Origin: an uncultured Clostridia bacterium
Lineage (GTDB): Bacteria; Bacillota; Clostridia; Christensenellales; Borkfalkiaceae
NCBI GenBank assembly: GCA_944328495.1
Contig: CALVHR010000007.1
Coordinates: 1-64,000 of the forward strand
Length of the DNA: 64,000 bases
Direction: 5' to 3'
Below the pieces are notes generated by a model. The model had not been told where the DNA came from and searched no databases. It worked only from the letters and a program-made list of their open reading frames with translations. The translations under genes and the position numbers were made by a program. Of the stretch, positions 7,098 to 20,880 are shown one piece after another. The stretch's first letter is position 1; every line of letters begins with the position of its first letter.

Positions 7098-9092
7098 TCA
7101 TTTTACGATCTCGAATTTTCCGTCTTTGCAACGCACCAAGCCTTGCAGGCGGATATCACGCGAAGAAGCGCCCACTTCGATCCCGTAAATCCCGTCTTCG
7201 CAAACCCAGCCGCGAACGGATGTCGAATAGTAGGAAAACGCCCGTTCATCGAGTACGACGGAAACGTCTTTCTTTTCGCCGCCCTCCGTCTTGACCTTGG
7301 CAAAACCTCTCAGTTCGCGGACAGGACGATAGGCATACGAATTATAAGGACGCACATAGACCTGCGCAACTTCCTTTCCTGCCCTCGCGGAACGATTGGT
7401 TATACTGAACGACACCTCCACCGAACGTTCTTTTACTTGCAGCGAAAGATCGCCGTATTTAAATTCGGAATAGCTCAGTCCGTGCCCGAACGGGAAATTT
7501 ACGTCCAGACCGTGCTTGTCATAATGGCGGTATCCGACGTCCAATCCTTCGGAATAGCGCGCCACAAGCGGATCGCTGTACGAACGATATGTGGGGGCAT
7601 CCTCGATCTTGCAAAGAAATGTTTCCGAAAGTTTGCCGCTCGGATTGACTTCGCCTGTCAGAACGCGCGCGATCGCCTCGCCGCCGCGCTCCCCGCAAAA
7701 TCCCGCAAGCACGATCGCCGCAACTTTATCCTTCCATGCGCTCACATCCACCGCACTTCCCGCAAATATCACGACGACCGTGTTCGGATTGAGTTCCGCC
7801 GTGCGCAAAATCATCTCTTCCTGCACCGGGGTCAGCCGCACACTCATCCTGTCCGCGCCCTCGCGCTCGATCGTAGACCCTGTACCCACACACACGACAT
7901 TTACATCGCTCGTCAAAATCGAATCGTACAGTTCTCGCTTGTCGCTGTACTCCTGCAAAGCATATTCCCAAAACGCGCGATGATAGCGCACTTCGCCTTT
8001 CATTTTCGCACGCAGGCACTTCGCAAGGTCATAACGCTCGCCGATCCACTGCACACAGGCCGATCCGCCTCCGCCGACCCTGCCGTACTGCGACGGCGCG
8101 GCACACTCCCCGCTGACTGTCACGCTCTGCTTCTTCTTCAGCGGAAGGACCCCCTCGTTTTTCAAAAGCACGATCCCTTCTTCGGCGATCTGCTGCGCCA
8201 CGTCCAAGCGCCTTTCCACCGTTGTCGCCGCCTTCTTGCCGCGGGACATCTTTTTCACGCGCGCGATAAAATCCAGCATGCGCTGTGCACATGCGTCCAG
8301 CTCTTCGTCCGTCAGCCGCCCCGCACGATAGTCTTCGCAAAGCTTCTCGTATCGGCCTTGATCAAACGGCATTTCCAAATCCAGCCCTGCCTTTGCCGAC
8401 GCCGCACGGTCATGCACCGCGCCCCAGTCGGACATGATCACTCCGTCAAACCCGAATTCGCCCCGCAAAACATCAAAGCCGCATTTGTTTTCCGAACCGT
8501 ATACACCGTTCACGCGATTATAACAGCACATTGCCGAAACAGGCTTCGCACGGCATGCTATCTCAAACGGTACATAATACAGTTCCCGCAATGTACGGTC
8601 ATCCACTTCGCTCGACTGTTCCAAACGATTGTATTCCTGATTGTTTGCAAGAAAATGCTTCAGACATGCCCCTACGCCGCCCGATTGCAAACCATCGATG
8701 TATTCATACGCAAGCGTCCCCGCAAGCAGCGGATCTTCCGAAAAATATTCAAAATTACGCCCGTTGAGCGGATTGCGCTTTATATTTACCCCCGGCGCCA
8801 GAAGGACATCCACTTCCGCATCCAGACAATCGTCCGCAAGCGATTTCCCCATTTTGCGCGCGAGAGAACGGTTCCATGTGTTTGCCAGACACTGGATCGC
8901 AGGATACGCCACCGCCGGCAAATCCCTTTTCCACACACCGTTTTCGTCAAATTCCGATTTCCGTACTCCGACCGGTCCGTCCGATACCGTGATCTGAGGG
9001 ATCTTTCCGCCCAGATCCGCCGTATGCCAGCCGTCCTGCCCGCAAATCAACCGCAGCTTTTCTTCCGCCGTCAAATCTTTTGCCGTCAGCAT
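7098..9092 (-). CDS. Glycoside hydrolase family 3 (beta-glucosidase-like)
   Basis: The 664-residue GH3 enzyme has the N-terminal TIM barrel (about 10-290), the alpha/beta sandwich (about 310-520) and a C-terminal fibronectin-III-like domain (about 560-650). The nucleophile is D222 in VIMSDWGAVHD. Substrate-loop motifs NGRNFEYFSEDP and KHFLANNQE are intact. ATG 9092 is chosen because GGAGGAAG precedes it; an upstream ATG at 9140 would add 16 very basic residues and overlap the previous gene. There is no signal peptide, so it acts in the cytoplasm on imported oligosaccharides. It is the last gene of the leftward GH2-NahK operon. A truncated paralogue lies at 51,032-51,401. The aglycone and sugar preference cannot be told. 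Confidence 0.92.
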   Translation of the reverse strand: MLTAKDLTAEEKLRLICGQDGWHTADLGGKIPQITVSDGPVGVRKSEFDENGVWKRDLPAVAYPAIQCLANTWNRSLARKMGKSLADDCLDAEVDVLLAPGVNIKRNPLNGRNFEYFSEDPLLAGTLAYEYIDGLQSGGVGACLKHFLANNQEYNRLEQSSEVDDRTLRELYYVPFEIACRAKPVSAMCCYNRVNGVYGSENKCGFDVLRGEFGFDGVIMSDWGAVHDRAASAKAGLDLEMPFDQGRYEKLCEDYRAGRLTDEELDACAQRMLDFIARVKKMSRGKKAATTVERRLDVAQQIAEEGIVLLKNEGVLPLKKKQSVTVSGECAAPSQYGRVGGGGSACVQWIGERYDLAKCLRAKMKGEVRYHRAFWEYALQEYSDKRELYDSILTSDVNVVCVGTGSTIEREGADRMSVRLTPVQEEMILRTAELNPNTVVVIFAGSAVDVSAWKDKVAAIVLAGFCGERGGEAIARVLTGEVNPSGKLSETFLCKIEDAPTYRSYSDPLVARYSEGLDVGYRHYDKHGLDVNFPFGHGLSYSEFKYGDLSLQVKERSVEVSFSITNRSARAGKEVAQVYVRPYNSYAYRPVRELRGFAKVKTEGGEKKDVSVVLDERAFSYYSTSVRGWVCEDGIYGIEVGASSRDIRLQGLVRCKDGKFEIVK

Positions 9093-9108
9093 TTTCTTCC
9101 TCCACCGC

Positions 9109-9735
9109 TTATTCTTTTTCCAAATTTTGTACGATCGCACGCGCGATGAGCATTGCTCCGATATTGCCCGGATGCACCCTGTCCCACGATATGCTCAGGC
9201 CCGAACTCCACTTCATATATTCGTCAAACACGGGCTGCAATTCGAGCACGTGCACACCGCATGCGCGCGCCGTACGGCGCGCGATGTCCGCGTACCGCAG
9301 AGTCATTCGCAACATTTCGTCACTCTTGTTGCGTTCGATAAAATAAGGCGTCATCAGCGTGAAATCTTTACACGCCTTCCCCTTTTCGCAGATCGATTTG
9401 ATGTTCCTTTCGTATTCCTCTTCATACACCAACGGCTTTTCGGGATCCAGTTTATCGAAATGCCTCCACACGTCGTTGATGCCGATCAGACAAAACAGCA
9501 CGTCGGGCGAATAGGCCGAAACATCGCGGTCCCAGCGCGCAAGCAAATCGCGCGAGTTGTCACCGCTGATGCCTGCATTGACTACCCGAAGACGTTTTTG
9601 CGGATAAAATGCCGCCAACGCATCGTGAACCAATCGGACATATCCGCTTCCCAGCTTATTCCAGTCCGCGCTCTTGTTCGCGTCTGTCACCGAATCGCCC
9701 GCAAAGACGATCGTCGCCTCATCCTGTAACCTCAT
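9109..9735 (-). CDS. SGNH/GDSL-family esterase
   Basis: The 208-residue hydrolase shows all SGNH blocks: block I VFAGDSVTD with nucleophile S15, block II NAGISGDN (oxyanion Gly), block III GIND with N87, and block V SWDRVHPGN with D185 and H188. No signal peptide is present. In a cytoplasmic glycan operon such proteins usually remove acetyl groups from sugars, which would help GH2 and GH3 act on esterified oligosaccharides (inference). It overlaps the CBM9-like gene by 17 bp and precedes GH3. Confidence 0.9.
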   Translation of the reverse strand: MRLQDEATIVFAGDSVTDANKSADWNKLGSGYVRLVHDALAAFYPQKRLRVVNAGISGDNSRDLLARWDRDVSAYSPDVLFCLIGINDVWRHFDKLDPEKPLVYEEEYERNIKSICEKGKACKDFTLMTPYFIERNKSDEMLRMTLRYADIARRTARACGVHVLELQPVFDEYMKWSSGLSISWDRVHPGNIGAMLIARAIVQNLEKE

Positions 9736-10270
9736 GTTCCGCCTCCAAATTCATAAAATACGCCGCCCTGTGAAAACTCTCGCAAAAAGTCGGCCCCAAC
9801 GCATACAAAAGCTGCCGCCCGTCCGCTTTTTTATCCAGCCGGAATGCATTCAATTTTATCTTTCTCATGTCCGATACGCCAAGCGCCGCAAACGAAATTT
9901 GAATGCGCACGCGATACCCCGCTTGCGTCCGCTCCGCCTTCGCTTCGAACGCAGGGGCAATTTTGTAAATCTGCGGCGTTTTTCCGTCCGCATTGCATAT
10001 GTCCGCAAAAAAACGTATCCCGTACGGCGATACTTCCATCTCTTTGTATCGGACCGGATCACCGTCGGGCGACAAAAATATTTCTACCGCATCGGCCTGC
10101 CAGATATCTTCATTGTCTTCACGAAAGGGGCTGATAACATCCTCGTCTCGCACCGAGAAGAAAAAAATCAATCCCGCTTCATTCGCTTCAAATCGAAAAG
10201 TACATTCTCTATTTTCCGCACCGCTTACATTCTCGCGAAGAAAATATTCCTTCCTTTCGCAAATGCGCAT
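9719..10270 (-). CDS. CBM9/DOMON-like carbohydrate-binding protein
   Basis: The 183-residue protein consists of one beta-sandwich resembling family 9 carbohydrate-binding modules: FFFSVRDEDVISP, then EDIWQADAVEIFLSPDG, then a later strand block with RIQISFAAL. The pattern of acidic residues after the D-x-x-W-Q segment is typical of this fold. It lacks a signal peptide and any catalytic domain, which is unusual because CBM9-like modules are mostly secreted or fused to enzymes. Placed between the sugar kinase and the esterase, it may be a cytoplasmic sugar-binding or accessory protein. Function is not established. Confidence 0.65.
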   Translation of the reverse strand: MRICERKEYFLRENVSGAENRECTFRFEANEAGLIFFFSVRDEDVISPFREDNEDIWQADAVEIFLSPDGDPVRYKEMEVSPYGIRFFADICNADGKTPQIYKIAPAFEAKAERTQAGYRVRIQISFAALGVSDMRKIKLNAFRLDKKADGRQLLYALGPTFCESFHRAAYFMNLEAEHEVTG

Positions 10271-10273
10271 CGC

Positions 10274-14246
<3,973 letters not shown>

Positions 14247-14296
14247 TCAATACTCGCATTTTAACAATTTGTACAGCTTTTTTCCCGTACGCAAAC

Positions 14297-14325
14297 AGTA
14301 TAGCAAAACTTTTTTTGTCCGTCAA
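14297..14325 (-). promoter_or_regulatory. Sigma-A promoter of the GH2-nahK operon
   Basis: On the minus strand TTGACG (14320-14325), a 17-bp spacer and TATACT (14297-14302) lie about 60 bp upstream of the GH2 start codon. Confidence 0.75.
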
Positions 14326-14332
14326 TAAAACG

Positions 14333-14374
14333 TTAAAAATAACTGATTTTTTTGACGAAATTAAAATCACTGAT
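14333..14374 (-). promoter_or_regulatory. Direct-repeat candidate operator upstream of the GH2 operon
   Basis: Minus-strand ATCAGTTATTTTTAA (14333-14347) and ATCAGTGATTTTAA (14361-14374) form a direct repeat just upstream of the -35 box. This position suits an activator, but no adjacent regulator gene is linked to it. Confidence 0.4.
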
Positions 14375-14412
14375 CTTGTGCGGTACGTTTTTCAAAAACA
14401 ATGCCTGTAAAA

Positions 14413-14436
14413 AGCCGCGCGCCGAAGCGCGCGGCT
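14413..14436 (-). terminator. Terminator after the metallophosphoesterase operon
   Basis: Ten-bp GC arms (14413-14422 and 14427-14436) close on a CGAA/TTCG tetraloop, followed on the minus strand by TTTTTAC. It lies 40 bp after the stop at 14477. Confidence 0.85.
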
Positions 14437-14476
14437 AAGTGCCATTCGGATTGTTATTTGCTTTACAAATAAATTT

Positions 14477-16579
14477 TTACACAGCAAAGCGCAGATATGC
14501 CCCGGGCAGCCATTCGCCCTTTACAAAATCCCTGCCTCGGAAGATAACTTCGCCTTCATATACATATACGAGCCAGCCCTGATGCGAATTGGATGTATCC
14601 GAATATTCATCGCCGATATACGCAGTCCCTGCCGTCTGTAAAATATGATTATGCTGTTCGGTAGATGCAAAATATGTTACACGGTATGCAGTCAGCTCTT
14701 TATGATTGTGACCGTTGAGCATGAACGCCTGCGGATGTTCGTCCATGATCTTTTTCAGGCGCACCTCGCCCCAAGTCTCGTCTCCTGTTAAAACATGGTT
14801 CCAGCCCTGCCCGGGAAGCGTTCCCGCCGTCGTGTCCGTCATCGGCTGATGCAGATACACAAACACGGGCGTCGACGGATCCTCCGCCGCAATGCGATCC
14901 AGTTCGCTTTCCAGCCAATCCAGCTGATCTTGTCTCAATTCCGTGCTGACTTTATCGCCGTACGAGCCCTGACTTCCCAACACGATCTGCCAGACTCCGC
15001 CTGTCTTCACGCTGTACCATACCGTTCCGCCCGTAAGCCCCATAAGGTCCTGATACGGCTTTACGACGGTCGCCCAGTCGCCCGGATTGTTGTTTTTATA
15101 CAGATCATGATTGCCGAGAGCATAGTATACTTCGCCCAATCCTTCCACACTGCCGACAAGCTGTTCGATATAATTCCATTCAACGACGGGGCCGATCGTG
15201 CCGTCTTCCGCATCGGGAGCCGTCCCGTCGATGCAATCGCCCGCAATGATGATATTTCCGCCCGGAATAAGAGATGCAATATCCGTCAACGCCGCCGTAA
15301 AACTTACCGTATTGGCGGGCTGCGTAGGAGAAACGTGCGTATCGCTCAGTACCGCAAACGCCGCAATTTCTGCGCCCGGCGCTTTATAGCCGCATCCCTC
15401 GGGAAGATCCAGGCGGTAATACGTATTCCCCTGCCCGTTTACGTTTTTGCCGTAAAAACGGATATTGGTCGCACCTTCGGGGATCATCACGTTTTCAAGC
15501 CCGTAAAATTGCATGCGGCTGCCCGTAACGCGCTGGGTCGCGATCGCGGCATATCCTGCAAGAACACCGCTTTCGTTTGCCCAGTATGCGACCACTTCGT
15601 CCGCATTGTATTTGTTGGGCGCAAACATCAACGTCAGACCGCCGCTCGCCGTCCCGTTTGCGAAACTGTCGGGATTATAACTTACCGCAGAGGGCGCTGC
15701 TGCTTCTGCAACCACACCGCCTGCGACGGTAAATTCTGCTTTTGCGACGGGCGTATACCCTTCCGAAAACAGAACCAGTTCATAATCGCCCGCATCCAAC
15801 GATTTGATGTACAGTTCCTCTTGCAGGCTGTATCCCACGCCGCAGACATACCCGCGCCAACAGCAAGTGTATTTGTATGTATTGTTTACGTAATCGGAAC
15901 CATATGTGCGGTCTTCTTCACCGTTCGATGTATACAGTGCATACCACATCTTATTACTGACGGTAACATCTGCAAAGAATCGGAATATCACGTCCTCATT
16001 CTGCTTATACACCGTTTTATTGGTGTAGATCGCATCATCTACAACAGATACAGAAACGCTTGCGCGGGGCGATCCCGCCCCCTGCGCAAACAAAGCGATC
16101 GTATACTCTCCGACCCCGAGATCAGCCGCTGGAAGCGTATACCGCACTCCTGCGTTTTCCGCCGCATAGACATTGTACTCTTTCAGGGGAGTCTCATAGC
16201 TCGTATCGCTCTTCAAGTATACCCCCACCCAGGCATCTTCGTCCTGCGCCCCGGCCGTAATATAAATTTTCTGCGTATCGCTGCGGTAAATGTCGCCGTC
16301 CGTACGAATATACCAGCTTTCCGCCGTACTGACGGGCGTCTGCGCCGCGCTTTCGCCAGACTCGATATCGTCAGACATATCCGGAACCGACGTTTCTGTC
16401 TTGCCTTGCAAATTGCTTTCTACCTCTTGCAAATTCAGCGAATTTTTACTGTCTTCTAAGCTTCCCGCGCTCGCATTTCCCGTTGCCGCCGTGCTTGCGG
16501 AACAACCCGCAAGCACGACAGGACATACCATTGTCAATGCCATAAATACTGAACAAAACAACTTCAAAGTCTTTTTCAT
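14477..16579 (-). CDS. Secreted metallophosphoesterase lipoprotein
   Basis: The 700-residue protein starts with a lipoprotein signal peptide (lipobox VLAGC, about residue 25), then a Ser/Thr/Glu-rich linker. Three or four beta-rich domains (about 85-390) follow. A calcineurin-like phosphoesterase (about 400-690) ends the protein. Its metal ligands are visible: D and H in LSDTHVSP, D in IIAGDCIDG, N and H in ALGNHD, H in VYLHQP, and H-x-H in NGHNHKE. The enzyme would be tethered to the outer face of the membrane and cleave phosphate esters; the substrate is unknown. It begins 11 bp after the stop of the large surface protein, so the two are cotranscribed, and a terminator follows. Confidence 0.88.
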   Translation of the reverse strand: MKKTLKLFCSVFMALTMVCPVVLAGCSASTAATGNASAGSLEDSKNSLNLQEVESNLQGKTETSVPDMSDDIESGESAAQTPVSTAESWYIRTDGDIYRSDTQKIYITAGAQDEDAWVGVYLKSDTSYETPLKEYNVYAAENAGVRYTLPAADLGVGEYTIALFAQGAGSPRASVSVSVVDDAIYTNKTVYKQNEDVIFRFFADVTVSNKMWYALYTSNGEEDRTYGSDYVNNTYKYTCCWRGYVCGVGYSLQEELYIKSLDAGDYELVLFSEGYTPVAKAEFTVAGGVVAEAAAPSAVSYNPDSFANGTASGGLTLMFAPNKYNADEVVAYWANESGVLAGYAAIATQRVTGSRMQFYGLENVMIPEGATNIRFYGKNVNGQGNTYYRLDLPEGCGYKAPGAEIAAFAVLSDTHVSPTQPANTVSFTAALTDIASLIPGGNIIIAGDCIDGTAPDAEDGTIGPVVEWNYIEQLVGSVEGLGEVYYALGNHDLYKNNNPGDWATVVKPYQDLMGLTGGTVWYSVKTGGVWQIVLGSQGSYGDKVSTELRQDQLDWLESELDRIAAEDPSTPVFVYLHQPMTDTTAGTLPGQGWNHVLTGDETWGEVRLKKIMDEHPQAFMLNGHNHKELTAYRVTYFASTEQHNHILQTAGTAYIGDEYSDTSNSHQGWLVYVYEGEVIFRGRDFVKGEWLPGAYLRFAV

Positions 16580-16590
16580 TTTTTCACCTG

Positions 16591-19500
16591 TCAGCGATCT
16601 TTTCTGCGTTTCAAAGCCGTAACCGCTGCGGCCGCCGCAAGAATGCCCGCCGCTGCGATCATCGCTCCTCCAAACGTCACGGCACTGCCGCAGCCGCCTT
16701 CATCCTCTGCCACGTAATCGGGATCCTCCGCGCCGCAAACCGTGCACACGCCGTTTTCGTATTTATGCCCCGTTGCAGGCACAACCATGTTTTCCGCCGA
16801 AGTAGCGTTCTGCGCATCCGGATCGGACCAACAGCCGCCGCATTCTTCGCAGGTGTAATATGCACCGTTACCTGCTTCCGTGCAGGTCGGGGCTTTCGCA
16901 TCCACTTTTACGACCGTATGTCCGTGCGCTTCAACAATCTCTGTCTTGGTCGAAGTATACGTTTCACCGTCAAATGTGACTGTCGCAGTATAAACCTTCA
17001 CGCCCGTTTCCGTGCAGGTCGCTTCTTTCGTTACGGCGCTCGTGATCTCTGCCGTCACATCTTCGGTGTGCGTGCATCCGTCATTCGTGCAGACAAACGT
17101 CGCTTTTGCGCCTGTATACCCTTCCCACGACCATGTCGGCTCGCCGTATACGTGCACCGTCATTTCGATCTCTTCCGTCTTGGTATCCGTATATTCTTCT
17201 TCGCCGAATGTGACTGTCGCCGTGTAGGTGCGCACGCCTTTTTCGTAGCAGGTCGCCTCTTTCGTCACTTCGCTCGTGATCTCCGCCGTCACATCTTCGG
17301 TGTGCGTGCATCCGTCATTCGTGCAAGCAAACGTCGCTTTTGCGCTCTCGTATCCCGTCCACGTCCATGTCGGCTCGCCGTATACGTGTCCGATCGCTGG
17401 AATCACAACGTTTTCAAGTTCCTCGCTCCCATCTTCGTCCGCAAAATTCTTACTGCAGCGAGAGCAGGACCAGTATTCTACATTTCCGTTTTCTTCGCAA
17501 GTTGCCGCTACCGCATCGTGATGCGTCAAATCATGTCCCAACGCCGCCAGCGTCTCTTCTTTCGTTGTCGTGTATTGTTTTTCGTCAATCGTTGCCTTTG
17601 CCGTATACGTCTTCACGCCCGTTTCCGTGCAGGTCGCTTCTTTCGTTACGGCGCTCGTGATCTCAGCAGTCACTTCTTCGGTGTGCGCGCATCCGCCATT
17701 CGTGCAGGCAAACGTCGCTTTTGCACTCTCGTATCCCGTCCATGCCCATGTCGGCTCGCCGTATACGTGCACCGTCATTTCGATCTCTTCCGTCTTGGTA
17801 TCCGTATATTCTTCTTCGCCGAATGTGACTGTCGCCGTGTAGGTGCGCACGCCTTTTTCGTAGCAGGTCGCCTCTTTCGTCACTTCGCTCGTGATCTCCG
17901 CCGTCACCTCTTCGCTGTGCGTACATCCACCATTCGTACAGGCAAACGTCGCTTTCGCGCCAGTATACCCTTCCCACGACCACTCGGGATCGCCGTATAC
18001 GTGCGCCGTCATCGCGATCACTTCTGTTTTTGTATCGGTAAATTGCTCATCTCCGAACGTTACTGTCGCCGTATAGGTGCGCACGCCCTCTTCATAGCAG
18101 GTCGGCTGCTTCGTCACTTCGCTCGTGATCGACTCGCCCTCCGCTTTTACCGTCTGCACGTCGCCGCAATAACTGCACTTGAAAGACGCCGTCGCCGATG
18201 TATAGCCGTCCCAAATCCATGTCACTTCACTGTAATCGTGCGTCAATGCAGGGATTTCTTTGACAACCATGTTTCCGTGCTCACAGGAATACCATCCTTC
18301 GCCGGGAACATTGCACGCAGGCGGCGTGATGGTATCCGACAAAGTTTCATAAACACATGCATGGAAGGTGATCTCTTTTACGAAATCAACGCCCAGCGCC
18401 GTTACAGTATAACGTACGACATAATCCCCATGGACATCGGCCGGCACGATCTTGCCGCCTTCCACTGCGGTCAGCTCTCCGCCCAATACGCCCCATTTCA
18501 CGTCGGTGACCGCAACCGCTTCCGTATTTGCATAGGTCGTATATGTAAGCGTCGGGACAGTCACTTCCGTGCCTAATTCAACGTCACCGATCGCCTGTGC
18601 ATCCGCAAACGTCGGGATCTGCTTGCCCTGCGAATAGAAATACGGCTCGTATTCGATCGTTTCTTCCGCAACCGATACGGAATCGGGCTGCTCTCCCGTT
18701 TCACTGATATCATACAGCATAAACTGAGTATTCCCCGTCACTTCCACTGAAATCGTATAGCCGTTTTCAAAAGAAAGTTTAGGCAGGTTGTAATCTTTTC
18801 CGCCTTCGCCGTACACAGCCGTGCTGGGAACAAACGTTGCGGGGTCGTCGCAGAAAGATGCAATAATATGTCTGTTCCCGTTATCTCTCACCACAACGAC
18901 GTTCAGACTGCCGTCAAGCTGCCATTCCAGGCTCAGAACCCCTGGCGCGCGCTGATTTGAATCGTTCCAATTGTTTAAGAAAGGCTTACATTGCAAGAAC
19001 CAGTTGTCGCCCACTTGGCCTTCTTCTTTGTTATGAGAATTTCCCAATTTATATGATGTATAACTACCATTGGATGCTCGCACGAGCTGCTGCGCATCCA
19101 CACCTTCTCTGCCCGGATAGTTATATTTCACATAGGCAGTCGTCTGATACGGGCCCTGCCAAATCACCTGGAAAGAATTTTCGGGATTTCCCAGCTCTGC
19201 AACCGTAAAGGTGACAACACCTGATACATTCCAATCTTCACCGGGTGCCGCCCATTCCAATGTCGTCGAGCCCGTAAATACGCCCACGACGTCGATCGTA
19301 TAATTCTGCGTCGAATCCTGCGCCGTGAACAGCATGCCCTGTTCGCCGAGCGGCGTTCCCGTCGCCACCTCTTTGTATTGCGTTGCCGTTTCCACCGTCG
19401 CACCGCTTACCGAAACAAGATCGGACGTTTCCAGAGCACTCTCAGGAAATTCGCGTGCAAGAAACGTGATATCTTTATAATACTGCGTTTCATTTGCAGT

Positions 19501-20721
19501 GACTGCATAACGCACCGTATATTCGCCCAATTTATCGGGGATAAACTTTCCGCCTTCTACTTTTGTAAACGACTGCTCCCCGTCAAATTTATAAGATATA
19601 TCGGTGACGGTCTGCGGCTCTGTCTGCGCGGGCGTCGTATATGTCGCCACGGGAAGCGTCAGCTCTTTCCCGACAGGACTCACCGCAACGGACGAACCGT
19701 CCACGGAAATGGTCGGCACGTTCTGCCATCTGGTATAGAACGTGGGAACTTCTTCAAGCGTTTGAGTGTCCAAAGTGTACGATGTACCGTTTGTATATGC
19801 ATCGCGGATGCCGCCTGAAGCAATTGAAGAAACCAAAAAATCGAGTGTTCTATCTTTTTCGTTCTCTGTAACAGCAAAGCTGATCGTATATCCATCTTTG
19901 AAAGAATCCAATCGCGGCAGATTCGGCGTATCGCCTTCTTTTACATCCGTGATCGGCGCATATGTTTCGGGGTCTTCTGCAAAAGATGCAATGACTTTTT
20001 TGTATGGCGCCCCCCAATTGGTATTCGCCATAAGAATCACGTTCAATGCATTCTCTTCTGTCATTTCTAAGCCGAAATAGGTTGTTGTGCGGCGTGGACT
20101 GGCTTGCGTCCCCGCTTCATCATAGCGCCCTGCTTCAGGGAAATAATAGTGCTGAGCCTTTTCATAGCGCCATTTCTGCCCTTCCTCGCCTGTCGTTGAA
20201 TTATAGCCTGCCCCATTATAAATAGAGCGACTACGATATAAGGTTTGCCCTTCCCATTCGAATTCCACAGACGCAAGCATACCCCATCCGCCTTGAAACA
20301 AAACGTCAAAAGTTTCTTTGGGATTACTTACCGACGCAACCGTAATGACAACAGAACGATACCGACCACCACCAAACGATTCACCGGGAAATGCAAGTTT
20401 CATACCTGTCGACCCCATAAAGATACCGTTCAGCGACACGGTATACCCCGTCGGACTATCCGCCTTTGTCGATTCAATGTACAATCCCGTATCACCGACT
20501 GATGTTCCGGCAGGCGTACCGTCTGACCCATCATTTTTCATAACATACTGTTGAGGCGCTTCTTTTACCTGCGCGTCGCCTGTCACAGTTACCAAATCGG
20601 AAATTTCAAATGTTTCCGCATTCGCCCTGATGAAAAGCACGCCGAACAGACACGATACCGCCATGACCATAGTCAATGCGATCGCCAACAGCTTTCTTTT
20701 CAATATTGCAGTTGTGTTCAT
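16591..20721 (-). CDS. Large cell-surface protein with duplicated beta-sandwich modules and cysteine repeats
   Basis: This is a secreted protein of about 1,376 residues. A signal peptide (VMAVSCLFGVLFIRANA) is followed by two copies of an approximately 240-residue module (about 40-280 and 430-660), each ending in LP.L....GYTIS. Ig-like domains follow each copy. A cysteine-rich repeat region (about 790-1330) and a C-terminal membrane helix with a basic tail (KRRKDR) complete it. The helix is preceded by GGCGS and there is no LPXTG. The repeat region holds five copies of a unit around HVYG.P.W.W.GY..A.A.F.C plus single CxxC-containing units. ATG 20721 is preferred over ATG 20724 because it sits six bases from AGGAGG. 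Its N-terminal half is closely paralogous to the protein at 39,420-42,911. A role in binding glycans is inferred from context. Confidence 0.75.
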   Translation of the reverse strand: MNTTAILKRKLLAIALTMVMAVSCLFGVLFIRANAETFEISDLVTVTGDAQVKEAPQQYVMKNDGSDGTPAGTSVGDTGLYIESTKADSPTGYTVSLNGIFMGSTGMKLAFPGESFGGGRYRSVVITVASVSNPKETFDVLFQGGWGMLASVEFEWEGQTLYRSRSIYNGAGYNSTTGEEGQKWRYEKAQHYYFPEAGRYDEAGTQASPRRTTTYFGLEMTEENALNVILMANTNWGAPYKKVIASFAEDPETYAPITDVKEGDTPNLPRLDSFKDGYTISFAVTENEKDRTLDFLVSSIASGGIRDAYTNGTSYTLDTQTLEEVPTFYTRWQNVPTISVDGSSVAVSPVGKELTLPVATYTTPAQTEPQTVTDISYKFDGEQSFTKVEGGKFIPDKLGEYTVRYAVTANETQYYKDITFLAREFPESALETSDLVSVSGATVETATQYKEVATGTPLGEQGMLFTAQDSTQNYTIDVVGVFTGSTTLEWAAPGEDWNVSGVVTFTVAELGNPENSFQVIWQGPYQTTAYVKYNYPGREGVDAQQLVRASNGSYTSYKLGNSHNKEEGQVGDNWFLQCKPFLNNWNDSNQRAPGVLSLEWQLDGSLNVVVVRDNGNRHIIASFCDDPATFVPSTAVYGEGGKDYNLPKLSFENGYTISVEVTGNTQFMLYDISETGEQPDSVSVAEETIEYEPYFYSQGKQIPTFADAQAIGDVELGTEVTVPTLTYTTYANTEAVAVTDVKWGVLGGELTAVEGGKIVPADVHGDYVVRYTVTALGVDFVKEITFHACVYETLSDTITPPACNVPGEGWYSCEHGNMVVKEIPALTHDYSEVTWIWDGYTSATASFKCSYCGDVQTVKAEGESITSEVTKQPTCYEEGVRTYTATVTFGDEQFTDTKTEVIAMTAHVYGDPEWSWEGYTGAKATFACTNGGCTHSEEVTAEITSEVTKEATCYEKGVRTYTATVTFGEEEYTDTKTEEIEMTVHVYGEPTWAWTGYESAKATFACTNGGCAHTEEVTAEITSAVTKEATCTETGVKTYTAKATIDEKQYTTTKEETLAALGHDLTHHDAVAATCEENGNVEYWSCSRCSKNFADEDGSEELENVVIPAIGHVYGEPTWTWTGYESAKATFACTNDGCTHTEDVTAEITSEVTKEATCYEKGVRTYTATVTFGEEEYTDTKTEEIEMTVHVYGEPTWSWEGYTGAKATFVCTNDGCTHTEDVTAEITSAVTKEATCTETGVKVYTATVTFDGETYTSTKTEIVEAHGHTVVKVDAKAPTCTEAGNGAYYTCEECGGCWSDPDAQNATSAENMVVPATGHKYENGVCTVCGAEDPDYVAEDEGGCGSAVTFGGAMIAAAGILAAAAAVTALKRRKDR
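16915..18245 (-). repeat. Intragenic tandem repeats in the surface protein gene
   Basis: Five roughly 75-80-codon units encode H-V-Y-G-x-P-x-W-x-W blocks and repeat at DNA level. The stretches around 17,080-17,330 and 17,690-17,960 are almost identical. Such repeats can expand or contract by recombination and can be collapsed in assemblies. Confidence 0.8.
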
Positions 20722-20825
20722 CATAACCCTCCTGATTTTTTCAAAATACAGCAAATATTATACGTTTCGTTTACCCGTACCCATTTATCCGCTTGTAATT
20801 TGCCATATTTATTAAATTTAGTTAT

Positions 20826-20880
20826 AGTATAAACCCCTTTTGCACCTTTGTAAATGGACGCGTTTAATCACTTTTATGGA
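20826..20880 (-). promoter_or_regulatory. Promoter of the surface-protein operon with 22-bp direct repeat
   Basis: On the minus strand TTTACA (20849-20854), a 17-bp spacer and TATACT (20826-20831) form the promoter. TCCAT occurs at 20854-20858 and again at 20876-20880, exactly 22 bp apart, with the inner copy touching the -35 box. The same arrangement occurs at 43,959-44,013. The layout fits an AraC-type activator bound next to the -35, and an AraC gene starts 270 bp away. The rest of 20,881-21,094 is AT-rich with no gene. Confidence 0.6.

Noticed and set aside
16915..18245. Possible CRISPR-like regular repeats
   Set aside because: The repeat unit is about 225-240 bp, stays in frame, encodes a recognisable protein repeat and has no unique short spacers.
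16765..18576. Long open frame on the + strand inside the surface-protein gene
   Set aside because: It mirrors the repeat-rich minus-strand gene, is Arg/Phe/Cys-rich without domain motifs and has no ribosome site. The same holds for long + frames under GH3 (7,143-9,149), GH2 (12,570-13,979) and the metallophosphoesterase (14,795-16,459).
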